NCBI GenBank assembly: GCA_015099395.1
Contig: AP024096.1
Span: forward strand, 6,923,485 to 6,987,484
Direction: 5' to 3'
Source of the DNA: Ktedonobacteria bacterium brp13
Lineage (GTDB): Bacteria; Chloroflexota; Ktedonobacteria; Ktedonobacterales; Ktedonobacteraceae
Length of the DNA: 64,000 bases
The notes under the pieces are model-generated. The model saw nothing but the letters and a program-made list of their open reading frames with translations. It searched no databases and was not told the DNA's origin. Positions 43,701-50,656 of the stretch are shown piece by piece. Each line of letters starts with the position of its first letter. Within the stretch, counting starts at the first letter, position 1. The translations under genes were made by a program, and so were the position numbers.

Positions 43701-45577
43701 ATGAGACGACTCCATCAGTGCAGGAAGTGCGCAGATACGTTCGGGCGCGGTTGCCGGAGTATATGGTTCCCTCGCATGTGATAATGTTGGAAACATTACC
43801 TTTGACATCCAATGGCAAAGTTGATCGCAAGGCGTTACCAGTTCCGGTTGTGTCTGCAAATCATGAGTTCGGAGAGCAGGAGCATGCCAGGACGCCGGTA
43901 GAGGAACTGCTGTTGGATCTATGGAGCAAAGTTCTGGGGAGCACCCATGTAGGAATTAATGAGAACTTCTTTGAACTAGGCGGTCACTCGCTGCTCGTGA
44001 CGCAATTGATTGCGCGGATGAGGGCCATGCTAGGGGTAGAGGTACCGGTACGCGCCATGTTTGAGGCTCCGACGGTGGCTGGAATAGCACAGCGAGTCGA
44101 GCAGATGGTGCGCAAAGGTGAAGGAATAGAGGTACCACCACTGGTGACTGTGGCACATTCCAATGAGGTTCCTCTCTCATTTGCGCAGCAACGACTGTGG
44201 TTTCTGGATCAACTGCACCCCGGAAGCACAACCTATCTAGGTTCAGAAATACTACATTTCAGTGGGGCGTTAAACGCCAGAGCTTTAGAACGCAGCCTGC
44301 AAGAAATAATCCGTCGCCACGAGATTCTACGCACCACATTTGCGATGCGAGCAGATCAACCTGTGCAAGTCATTCATCCCACCAGTTCCTTTATATTACC
44401 AGTAATTGACCTGCAGGATCTCAAGCAAGAACAACGCGAAGAAGAAATGCAATCGCTGGCCCGTCAAGAAGCGCAGCAGCCCTGCGATTTGACCAGAGGA
44501 CCATTGCTTCGGACCTATTTGCTCCGCCTGGAGCCGCACAAGCACGTGCAGTTGCTGACTCTTCACCATATTATCACTGATGGTTGGTCCAGTGGGGTGT
44601 TAGCGTATGAATTGGTCTCGCTGTATCGATCCTGCGTAGCGGAGCAGCCTTCCCAGTTACCCTCCTTGCCGGTCCAGTATGCTGACTATGCGATCTGGCA
44701 GCGGCAGTGGCTACAGAGCGAAATCTTACAAAGGCATATTACCTACTGGCAGCAGCAACTAAAAGGCGTATCTCCCCTGGAACTGCCTGCTGATGCCTCT
44801 CGTAATGCCATCCGTAGTGATCGTGGTGCGAGATATTCCTTTACTTTACCAGCAACACTCGCTGTGGAACTAGCGTCCATGAGTCGTCAAGAGGGCGTCA
44901 CATTATTCATGACTTTGCTGACCGCTTTCCAGATCTTGCTGTATCGCTTGAGTGGTCAGCCAGATATTGTAGTAGGTACAGATGTGGCAAATCGTACCCA
45001 TGTGGAGACAGAAAGCCTGATTGGTTTCTTTGTTAACCTGCTGGCATTACGTACTGATCTGCGTGGAGCACCAAGTTTCCGCAAAGTCGTGCAGCAAGTG
45101 CGAACAATGGTGTTAGGAGCCTATGCCCACCAGGCGCTGCCGTTTGAGTTAGTTGTAGAAAACGTACAGGTAGAACGAAAGGATCATCAAACGCCACTAG
45201 TGCAAGTGTTGTGCGTGATGCGCAATATACCAATGAATATAGCTGAATTACCGGGCATTGAACTCGAAATTATAGATCGAGAAGATGCAGCGGCCAGATT
45301 TGATCTGGCACTCTTTCTACAAGAGGAAGCCGGTGGCATCAAGGGATCTGTTGTGTATCGAGCAGAATTATTCGCGGAACAGACAATTGCGGCCTGGATG
45401 CATCAATTTGAGGTGCTATTGAGCAACATTGTAGCGCGACCCGACACCGCAGTAGATGTATTGGAAATATATACCGACGAGGAGAAGGCACAACAGGCAA
45501 AGGAAAAATTAGAGAGAAGCCATGAGAAGGCAAAGCGTTTGAGGGCAGCGAAAAGTAAAGACTTTGAGATAAGTTAG
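37751..45577 (+). CDS. NRPS2: C-like interface domain - A(Asp) - PCP - C - A(Asn) - PCP - C
   Basis: 2,608 residues. Residues 1-430 are a condensation-family domain in which HHxxxDG is replaced by LPALCADSYS (139-148), so it cannot condense. The first A domain (about 487-980) shows D-L-T-K-V-G-H-I-G, the Asp code (D657 in AADLGNT). PCP serine S1013. C has HHIITDE (1205), Glu in place of Gly. The second A domain (about 1556-2040) shows D-L-T-K-I-G-E-V-G, closest to Asn (D1729). PCP serine S2080. The terminal C has an intact HHIITDG (2272), then a charged helical tail (2560-2608) for docking. NRPS1 ends with the C domain that should act on the first Asp. The stretch 38820-41940 is far richer in GC than the rest. 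Confidence 0.92.
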   Translation: MQATNLQGSPLSAQQTHLLSLQKNSLAYRTLCSVQIQGVWDRNRFKEALECVVKRHEILRTAFYSLPGMDIPMQVISDATLWSYAEISLEQLAAPDQDATVDELFASLKEGSYDLQHGPLLQTWLLHLDVDQQILFLCLPALCADSYSLMLFVDELRCAYTRQVPAEEALQYADVAAWQEEQLLEDEAALQREHWRKTELSRVTSVRLPFQQVLQTVEKQVNATFAPYATEIPIPDDLAQMLDAQARHYGVSISAWLLACWQVFLWRLCDEETFLIGVACDGRNYEELTNAMGPYTRFVPVRALFEKDRSFALVLASVNVHLQEATKRQMYFTWHDVYEQGKGSAIDPFFPITFEYTSWPTRFEAGDLTFSLLKSWSCTEPFVLKLRALQAGAQVQLALQYDPQRIPAEQAQSLTTLFRTLLLNVTAQPQAQIGSVSLLTADAQAHLLALFRAPARDWSEQGLHALFEEQVRLHPQHLAVISAHEQLTYEQLNARANQLAWVLRARGVGPTEPVGLCLPRQAQMLVGLLGILKAGSAYVPLDAGSPVARLTYQLQQSQARLLLTQKSVRPELPDWGGEIVCLDDLASQLAAASTQNLPSSSAGQDLAYIIYTSGSTGRPKGVMVQQRSVVNYTRAMCERLGSVPGWHYATVSTLAADLGNTAIFCALASGGCVQVLDYATVTSAEALARWGQQHPIDVLKMVPSHLSALLEGEQAAALLPRQALVLGGEVLPVGLLERIKQVGGSCAVYNHYGPTETTIGVLVNALGVLGSEHGSQQGERIALGRPLSNTQVYVLDRRLQVVPAGVTGELYIGGAGLAIGYRGQPEQTAERFVPHPYSEQEGERLYRTGDLARYREDGRIEFAGRSDGQVKIRGYRIEVGEIEAVLRQHPQVRESVVVVRQDASGESRMVGYVVSKQHVRLASEQLEAYLRQHVPEYMLPAGWVQLDALPLTANGKVDRARLPEPEQHVGEVEREQVGPRSPLEALVAQVWQDLLGVPMVGVHDSFFALGGHSLLATRVMARLQSMLQVTLPVSLLFAAPTVAALAQHLEQELGQRAGQVLPPLVAGKRPEAIPLSFAQQRLWFLDQLEPESTAYLTRHALRFSGHLVEAALERSLHTLVQRHESLRTTFEERAGQSVQVIHPAQRVRLPVIDLQHLDADQRERIARELAREEAQQPCHLEQGPLFRCALLRLDVHEQVLLLTLHHIITDEWSNAVLVSELTTLYQAYVHEQPSPLALLPIQYADYALWQRQWLRDDVLDAQLSYWRAQLANVSPLALPTDYPRPAVQTYRGATESRMVPVAVMEQVQALSQREGVTLFMTLLAAFQVLLLRYTGQSDISVGSPIANRTRAEIEGVVGFFVNTLVLRSDLSENPTFQQLLAKVRAVCLGAYAHQDIPFEKVVEAHQPERDLSRSPLFQVSFQLGQSYVPSHLAPGLSIRPVVDNEVQAHFDLNMMITETEQGLQCVAIYNIDLFKAQTIRRFLMNFQTLLEGVVAVPEMPVDMLPLLSEWERDQLLVRWNQTSGNISYDLCLHQLFEEQVERTPDRIAVVFEDEQVSYQELDQRANQLARYLQRRGVGPEVRVGLCLDRSVSLLVGLLGILKADGAYVPLDPSYPQERLAFVLQDAEIPLLLTQERLLERLPGMDREIVCLDGVAKKVIADESRSAPEHRGHAEQLAYVLYTSGSTGQPKGVMVPHRGLVNYLHWAAQTYVAPESNGIGAPLHSSIGFDLTVTSLFVPLLTGQSLLLLSEEPGISALAAALSDKNGFTLAKVTPSHLEALRQVVSAEQLADATQVLIIGGEALRHESLAFWQRSAPRTRLINEYGPTETVVGCSIYEVPRESTSTGAVPIGKPIANMQLYVLDKHGQLVPVGVTGELYVGGEGVTRGYLNRPELTAERFVPHPFSSEPGARLYRTGDLARYQSNGDLEYVGRVDHQVKLRGFRIELGEIEAVLDKHPDIRESVVVFQDENVSEKRLVAYVVASHETTPSVQEVRRYVRARLPEYMVPSHVIMLETLPLTSNGKVDRKALPVPVVSANHEFGEQEHARTPVEELLLDLWSKVLGSTHVGINENFFELGGHSLLVTQLIARMRAMLGVEVPVRAMFEAPTVAGIAQRVEQMVRKGEGIEVPPLVTVAHSNEVPLSFAQQRLWFLDQLHPGSTTYLGSEILHFSGALNARALERSLQEIIRRHEILRTTFAMRADQPVQVIHPTSSFILPVIDLQDLKQEQREEEMQSLARQEAQQPCDLTRGPLLRTYLLRLEPHKHVQLLTLHHIITDGWSSGVLAYELVSLYRSCVAEQPSQLPSLPVQYADYAIWQRQWLQSEILQRHITYWQQQLKGVSPLELPADASRNAIRSDRGARYSFTLPATLAVELASMSRQEGVTLFMTLLTAFQILLYRLSGQPDIVVGTDVANRTHVETESLIGFFVNLLALRTDLRGAPSFRKVVQQVRTMVLGAYAHQALPFELVVENVQVERKDHQTPLVQVLCVMRNIPMNIAELPGIELEIIDREDAAARFDLALFLQEEAGGIKGSVVYRAELFAEQTIAAWMHQFEVLLSNIVARPDTAVDVLEIYTDEEKAQQAKEKLERSHEKAKRLRAAKSKDFEIS
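38820..41940 (+). other. GC-rich mosaic tract within NRPS2
   Basis: Sampled 60-base lines inside the tract run about 60-73% G+C, whereas those just outside are about 40-50%. It covers the end of the C-like domain, A(Asp), PCP and most of the following C domain. The reading frame continues across both borders, as expected for a homologous replacement. Confidence 0.72.
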
Positions 45578-45634
45578 TGGAGATATTTTAGATAAGCATA
45601 ATTTGCTTTATGTGAGTCTTGACAGAGGTTTTTG

Positions 45635-46849
45635 ATGGTTTATCACTATAGCAAGAATGAATACGATTTTTATGGGGCAGAACTTTATGCGAACCCATAT
45701 CCTTTTTATGATAAGTTGCGTGCTAAATATCCTGTGCATCTGGATAGCTATTTTGGATGTTGGGTGGTGACAACCTATGAAGATGTTGTTGCGGCTTTTG
45801 CTAATAGAGATTTATCTTCTGAACGAGCTGAGGGAGGTGCGCTCCTACGGCAAGAAGGGTGGAAAGAACTGCAACCTCTCTTTGCCCATATTGCCAATTT
45901 GATGTTTTATGCTGATGCTCCTAAACATACGCAGATTCGTGCTCTTATCAATAAAGCTTTCTCAGCTCGTATGATGGAGACATGGAGAGATCGCGTCCAG
46001 CAAATCGTTAATGAGCAATTGGATCTTGTTCAGGATCAACATCACATGGAGTTGATACACGATCTCGCACAAGAATTACCTCTGCAAACCATTTCGGATA
46101 TGTTAGGAATTCCACCACAAGACCGCACGCGCTTCAAACAATGGTCCGATGATCTGGCCTATTTTCTTGGCAATGCACCAACATTGGAAAAATGTACACA
46201 ACTTATGCAGAGCATGAACGAGTTCATGGATTATTTTCGTGGCATCGTAGAAGAGCATCGAGCGCATCCAAGGGATAATATCGTAAGTGCTCTTCTCCTG
46301 GCTGAAGAGCAGGGTGTGACATTGACTGAGGATGAATTACTGATTAATTGTGTCGGAATATTTGTTGGAGGCCATGAAACCACGACCAACTTAATTGGGA
46401 ATGGATTACTCGCATTGCTACAGAATCCTCAACAACTGCAAATTTTACGGAATGATTCCTCACTCATTAAAAGTGCCATCGAGGAATTGTTACGCTATGA
46501 TAGTCCTGTGCAGTTTACTGCTCGCATTGCTAAAGCTACTACTCAAATCAGAGGCAAGAAAATATATAAAGGGCAGAAAGTTATGTTGATGTTGGGGGCC
46601 GCAAATCATGATCCTCAGCAGTTTCAAGAGCCAAATCGTCTCGACGTGAGCAGACATGAGAATCGCCATCTGGCTTTTGGAGGGAACGTACACTATTGCA
46701 TAGGCGCTGCACTGGCGCGCATCGAAGGTCAGATAGCCATTAATACCATATTACGGCGCATGCCTCAAATTCAATTAACCTCTTCACCACTAGAATGGCA
46801 AGAAAATCTCTCGTACCACGGGCTAAAAGCACTGCCTCTGACATTCTAA
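45635..46849 (+). CDS. Cytochrome P450
   Basis: ATG 45635 has AGAGG 7 bases upstream (a TTG three bases earlier is in frame). The 404-residue soluble P450 has the I-helix oxygen-binding motif GGHETTTNLIG, the ExxR motif in EELLRYD, and the heme loop HLAFGGNVHYCIGAALAR with the axial Cys. The size and lack of a membrane anchor are normal for bacterial CYPs. P450s in NRPS clusters hydroxylate or cross-link carrier-bound residues. Some are recruited by C-like X domains, so the two histidine-less C-like domains here could in principle bind it. It follows NRPS2 by 58 bp in the same direction. Confidence 0.92.
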   Translation: MVYHYSKNEYDFYGAELYANPYPFYDKLRAKYPVHLDSYFGCWVVTTYEDVVAAFANRDLSSERAEGGALLRQEGWKELQPLFAHIANLMFYADAPKHTQIRALINKAFSARMMETWRDRVQQIVNEQLDLVQDQHHMELIHDLAQELPLQTISDMLGIPPQDRTRFKQWSDDLAYFLGNAPTLEKCTQLMQSMNEFMDYFRGIVEEHRAHPRDNIVSALLLAEEQGVTLTEDELLINCVGIFVGGHETTTNLIGNGLLALLQNPQQLQILRNDSSLIKSAIEELLRYDSPVQFTARIAKATTQIRGKKIYKGQKVMLMLGAANHDPQQFQEPNRLDVSRHENRHLAFGGNVHYCIGAALARIEGQIAINTILRRMPQIQLTSSPLEWQENLSYHGLKALPLTF

Positions 46850-46881
46850 TGTCCCATTTGTGCGTTTGCTGCCCTGGAAAA

Positions 46882-46946
46882 GAGGACTTACTGCCGCTGT
46901 AAATCGGTCAGTAATGATAACATTTTTTGTTTGCCTTGAGTATACT
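46882..46946 (+). promoter_or_regulatory. Candidate cluster promoter/operator, copy B
   Basis: This is the second copy of the block at 26776, with a better dyad: TTACTGCC ... GTCAGTAA around TGTAAATC. TATACT at 46941-46946 would be the -10. It lies 33 bp after the P450 stop and 165 bp before mbtH, so it probably starts the mbtH-hydroxylase transcript. Confidence 0.5.
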
Positions 46947-47110
46947 TTTCAACAAGAGATGCTATATTCTCCAAATGGATAGTATCTGGCTTTTTGTAGT
47001 GCCTGCTCCAATGAGATCGCTTGAATTCTTAAACAGATGACCGAGTAAATGATAGAACGTGTCAATACTGCTAGAGAGATTTGAGATGTAAGTGAGAGAA
47101 GGGATGCGTT

Positions 47111-47347
47111 ATGTACGGAAGTGATGAAGAAGATAAAACTATTTATAAAGTAGTTGTTAATCATGAAGAGCAGTATTCGATCTGGCCAGCAGATCGAGAT
47201 AATCCTCTTGGTTGGCACGATGCAAATAAAAGTGGCTTAAAGCCTGAGTGTCTGGCCTACATTAAAGAGGTTTGGACAGATATGAGGCCGCTTAGTTTAC
47301 GAAAACGTATGGAAGAGCTGGCGAACCAATCCAGTTCAATAAAATAA
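47111..47347 (+). CDS. MbtH-like NRPS chaperone
   Basis: This 78-residue protein carries the full family signature: [19 protein letters not shown], then [20 protein letters not shown], including the conserved Trp residues and the SLR end. MbtH proteins bind A domains and are needed for their folding or activity. ATG 47111 follows AAGGGA at 8 bases. It begins a run of three small genes and the hydroxylase gene. A candidate promoter lies 165 bp upstream. Confidence 0.95.
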   Translation: MYGSDEEDKTIYKVVVNHEEQYSIWPADRDNPLGWHDANKSGLKPECLAYIKEVWTDMRPLSLRKRMEELANQSSSIK

Positions 47348-47360
47348 CTTAGGAGGACAT

Positions 47361-47681
47361 ATGGGCAAGAAATATTGCAAAGCATATTATTTGAAAGATA
47401 TCAGGAAATTTACTGATTGGCAAGAAAATCCTGTAGAAGGATCAGATAAATCTTCCGATGATGATATCGTGTATGTTTGGGATGATTTCACTGTGGTGAA
47501 AAGCCCTGTCCTCTCTGGTGGAGTGGTCTTTGATCGTGTAACTCCAGAGTGGAAGAACTTCTGTCAAACGACGTTGCAGTTTGCCATCCCTGAAGATCTG
47601 CGCTATGCATACGAAGATGGGAAAGAAGAGCAATCTTCGAGTGAAAGCATTGTTCGAGAAGCAAGTAAGGCTTCTCTCTAA
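47361..47681 (+). CDS. Unknown 106-residue protein, NRPS-cluster associated
   Basis: ATG 47361 has a near-perfect AGGAGG site and stands 13 bp after mbtH, so it is certainly co-expressed. The sequence has YCKAYYLKDIRKFTDW, an acidic loop, then VYVWDDFTVVKSPVLSGGVV and TPEWKNFCQTTLQFAIPEDL; the C terminus is disordered and Ser/Glu-rich. It has no signal peptide or membrane helix. I do not recognise a family. The mixed alpha/beta layout with two Cys and many aromatics suggests a small folded binding protein rather than an enzyme. Confidence 0.8.
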   Translation: MGKKYCKAYYLKDIRKFTDWQENPVEGSDKSSDDDIVYVWDDFTVVKSPVLSGGVVFDRVTPEWKNFCQTTLQFAIPEDLRYAYEDGKEEQSSSESIVREASKASL

Positions 47682-47760
47682 GTGTGGCGAGTAAGAGCGA
47701 TCTTCAGAGATTTGAAAACGCATACAGTGCTTCAAAAAGCAAAGGATAAGGAGTTTTGCC

Positions 47761-48096
47761 ATGGATGATTTGGTACAGCGCCTGGCAGAAGGGAACCATG
47801 TAGTAGCTGTGGGAGGTCCCCAACCTACACTTGAAGAATTCAGGAAGCGCGTTGAGGACATGGGATATGTCTTTATCAAGTTTACAGAGACACGCGGGGG
47901 AACTGATTTAGGGGTAAGAGTTGATAAAGGTGCTACAAAAAAAGATCAGGCTTCTTTTGAGCAAGCGACCGGAATTGTTCATATTGAAGGAACATTGACA
48001 CTTAATTATGTGAAAGTACGTTGTGTTGCGGATATTGATCTTTCAACGTTGCAGGGAAACGGTCATCTTGTCGTGTTAGAAGAAGTACACGCGTAG
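47761..48096 (+). CDS. Unknown 111-residue protein, NRPS-cluster associated
   Basis: ATG 47761 follows AAGGAG at 8 bases. The protein has a short helix (LEEFRKRVEDMGYVFIKF), a Gly-rich turn (ETRGGTDLGVRVD), then two likely strands (GIVHIEGTLTLNYVKVRCVA) and ends GNGHLVVLEEVHA. The pattern resembles a small beta-sandwich or ligand-binding fold. No named motif is present. It lies between the 106-residue gene and the hydroxylase gene, so it may help a tailoring enzyme or carrier. Confidence 0.8.
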   Translation: MDDLVQRLAEGNHVVAVGGPQPTLEEFRKRVEDMGYVFIKFTETRGGTDLGVRVDKGATKKDQASFEQATGIVHIEGTLTLNYVKVRCVADIDLSTLQGNGHLVVLEEVHA

Positions 48097-48223
48097 CTTC
48101 CCATTCCAAGGACTAACTCTTCAGGAAACGCTGCTTGTGTTCTTGAGAATATGTTGCAAGGCGATGATTTATAAGCAACGTTTCTTTCCTTAAATCCAAG
48201 TATATGATCAGAAAGGATCTGTC

Positions 48224-49282
48224 ATGGAAAAGAATGTAGGTGCCTCATCCAGCATACGGCGTAGTATTCAGAAGAAGCGCGAAGAGATCAATCTGTCAGA
48301 CTTTAGCTTGACGGAGTCGAGCTATTTTGCTCCTGGAAAAACGCTGCCCCTGATCATAAAGCCATCTATTGCTGGGGTGAATCTCGCCAATTGGGCAGAA
48401 AACAATAAAGAGTATATTAACAAGGAATTAACCAAGCATGGAGCTATCTTGTTCAGAAATTTCACGATAGATTCGGCTGATAAATTTGAAGGATTTGCGC
48501 GTTCAGTTGCTGCTGATGGCGAATTATTTGATGAGTATGGCGATCTACCCCGTGAGACACCTGGTGCAAAAGTATATGGTTCTACGCCTTATCCTGCCGA
48601 CAAAGCTATTTTATTCCATAACGAAAGCTCTCATACGCATCGTTGGCCGATGAAAATCATGTTCCACTGTGTCACCGTGGCGGGTGAAGGAGGAGCAACT
48701 CCCATTCTGGATTGTCGTAAAACATACCAAACCCTTAATCCAGCGATCATTCAACGTATGACCGATAAAAAGTTGATGTATGTGCGCAACTTTATCAAGG
48801 GTCTGGATGTAAGTTGGCAGCAATTCTTTATGACGAGCAATAAAGAGCTGGTTGAGGATTACTGTCGCAAAGCAGACATTGCTTTCGAATGGAAGGGTGA
48901 GGATCACCTTACCACACGACAGATATGCCAGGCAGTGTCCAAACATCCTGTTACCGGTGAGATGCTCTTTTTTAACCAGATTCAACTGCATCATGTCTCA
49001 TGCCTTGATCCAGATATGCGCGCTTCCATGTTATCGATGTTCCGCGAGGAAGATTTGCCGCGCAATGTCTATTATGGAGATGGTACTCCAATTGAAGATT
49101 CAGTCGTCGCGGAAATTAGCGAGCTGTATGATCAGCAAGCTGTACGTTTCCAGTGGCAAGCAGGGGATGTAATTATACTCGACAACATGATGGTCGCTCA
49201 TGCTAGAGATCCGTTTGCTGGTTCTCGCAAAATCCTGGTAGCTATGGCTGAAGTTGTGACACAAAGAAGTTTGGTCGCCTAA
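48224..49282 (+). CDS. SyrP/TauD-like Fe(II)/2-oxoglutarate dioxygenase, probable aspartate beta-hydroxylase
   Basis: ATG 48224 has AGAAAGGA upstream; 352 residues. The jelly-roll enzyme shows the iron ligands in FHNESSHTHRWP (HxE) and the distal His in MVAHARDPFAGSRKILVAM, whose Arg binds 2-oxoglutarate. HGAILFRNF near residue 75 and the long C-terminal half match the SyrP branch, whose members hydroxylate carrier-bound Asp. NRPS2 and NRPS3 each begin with a histidine-less C-family domain before an Asp-specific A domain, which is the partner arrangement known for stand-alone siderophore Asp beta-hydroxylases. It therefore probably makes beta-hydroxyaspartate at one or both positions. Hydroxylation of Asn is an alternative. 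Confidence 0.88.
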   Translation: MEKNVGASSSIRRSIQKKREEINLSDFSLTESSYFAPGKTLPLIIKPSIAGVNLANWAENNKEYINKELTKHGAILFRNFTIDSADKFEGFARSVAADGELFDEYGDLPRETPGAKVYGSTPYPADKAILFHNESSHTHRWPMKIMFHCVTVAGEGGATPILDCRKTYQTLNPAIIQRMTDKKLMYVRNFIKGLDVSWQQFFMTSNKELVEDYCRKADIAFEWKGEDHLTTRQICQAVSKHPVTGEMLFFNQIQLHHVSCLDPDMRASMLSMFREEDLPRNVYYGDGTPIEDSVVAEISELYDQQAVRFQWQAGDVIILDNMMVAHARDPFAGSRKILVAMAEVVTQRSLVA

Positions 49283-49304
49283 AGAATCCTGTCAGGAAAA
49301 AAGA

Positions 49305-49354
49305 AAGATGGTCTGTGATAGACAGCATTTCATGCGTTGCTCACAGGCTATCTT
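49305..49354 (+). terminator. Hairpin after the hydroxylase gene
   Basis: AAGATGGTCTGTGA (49305-49318) pairs with TCACAGGCTATCTT (49341-49354) at 12 of 14 positions. The T content downstream is modest, so it may be a weak terminator. Confidence 0.4.
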
Positions 49355-49449
49355 CATCTTCAATGCCACCATCAAGCTTCAGGAGTGTAATCTATCGAAG
49401 TTATTTATGAAACACTAGAAAAAATTTACGCTGTAAGGAATGGTCATTT

Positions 49450-50516
49450 ATGTCATTGCAAACTGTAGAAGTTATGATAGAAAATGGTAACCATGAAAAG
49501 TATGACAAGCATTCTAAGCAAAAGCAGCAGAAAATTGATCAATGCATAGAAAATAAAGAAGTTAAGCATAAAAGATTTCATAGCTTGAAACGTGTAATGA
49601 TCCTATTCCGTCCCTTGGTACTGACCCAGCATCATATTATCTCTGGTGGCTGGTCTAATAACGTGTTAGTGCATGAGCTAACCCTGCTCTATCAAGCGTT
49701 TGTATCCGAGCAACCCTCACCTCTGACATCTTTACAGATCCAGTATGCAGACTACGCGTTGTGGCAACGACATTGGTTGCAAGGCGAAATGTTACAAAAG
49801 CACATTCGCTACTGGCCGCAGCAATTACGGGGTGTAACTCCTTTGATTCTTCCAGCGGATGCGCCTTGCGCGGCCATTGAGAGCAATCGTGGAGCTAGAT
49901 ACTCTTTTGAGCTCGCTAGCGATCTTGCTACTAGCCTGGAGGCTTTAGGATGTCGCGAATCGCACTCATGTAGAAACAGAAAAGCTCATCGGTTTTTTTG
50001 TCAATCTCTTAGCCTTGCGGACAAACATGCAAGGGGCACCAAGTTTCCGTAAAGTCGTGCAACAAGTGCGCTCAATGGTCCTGGGAGCCTATACCCATCA
50101 GGAAATGCCATTTGAGTTAGTCATCGAGCACGTACAAGTAGAACGTAAAGAAAAGGGAGGAATCTGCCAGATTCGACGTAGCACTTTTTGTGCAAGAAAC
50201 GCCAACCGGGATCAGTGGATCTGTGGTGTATCGAGCTGAATTGTTTAAAGAGCAGACGATTGCTGCCTGGATGCATCAGTTCGATGTGCTGTTGCATCAT
50301 ATCGTTGCGCAACCAGATATGGCGATCGATGTGCTGGATCTTTATACCGCTGAAGAAAAGATGTTACGAGCAAAAGAGACATTAGAGAAAAGTCAAGCGA
50401 ATGCCAAGCGCATCTGGTCCATAAAAGGGAAAGCGCAGTATGCACAGACAGAACTCACGGAGGAGCACAAGTTGACCTTGCCACCAACACCTCCTGAGTC
50501 AGGTAATTTAAACTGA
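49450..50516 (+). pseudogene. Collapsed ABC-transporter/NRPS fusion, remnant of a terminal C domain
   Basis: The first frame starts with a charged leader and FHSLKRVMILFRPL, resembling the segment before the first helix of the ABC exporter at 35622. It then changes directly to the middle of a C domain, TQHHIISGGWSNNVL, with Gly in place of the catalytic Asp. The frame breaks near 49940, where about 40 residues are missing, and resumes in another frame as DVANRTHVETEKLIGFF to VQVERKE. It breaks again near 50150 and continues as ARFDVALFVQETPTG to a docking-like tail LDLYTAEEKMLRAKETLEKS. So at least three deletions have collapsed what may have been an ABC gene and an NRPS ending in a C domain. 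It cannot condense. Confidence 0.85.
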
Positions 50517-50532
50517 GTGCTATCTAAGAGGT

Positions 50533-50566
50533 CAAGCAGTCCAGTTTGAGAGAGCTGGACTGCTTG
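50533..50566 (+). terminator. 12-bp hairpin before NRPS3
   Basis: CAAGCAGTCCAG (50533-50544) and CTGGACTGCTTG (50555-50566) are exact complements around a 10-nt loop, 16 bp after the pseudogene end. No long U tract follows. It may separate the transcripts. Confidence 0.5.
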
Positions 50567-50656
50567 TGTAGTTACATACTAAGGTGCCAGAAAAGAAATC
50601 TAGCGCCTAAACGATTATAAATTGGTTGATAAACAGTTACAAGAGGAAGAAGGCTA

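Noticed and set aside
26776-46946. Reading the shared block as a Fur or DtxR box
   Set aside because: It does not match the GATAATGATAATCATTATC or TTAGGTTAGGCTAACC style patterns; only a generic dyad can be claimed.
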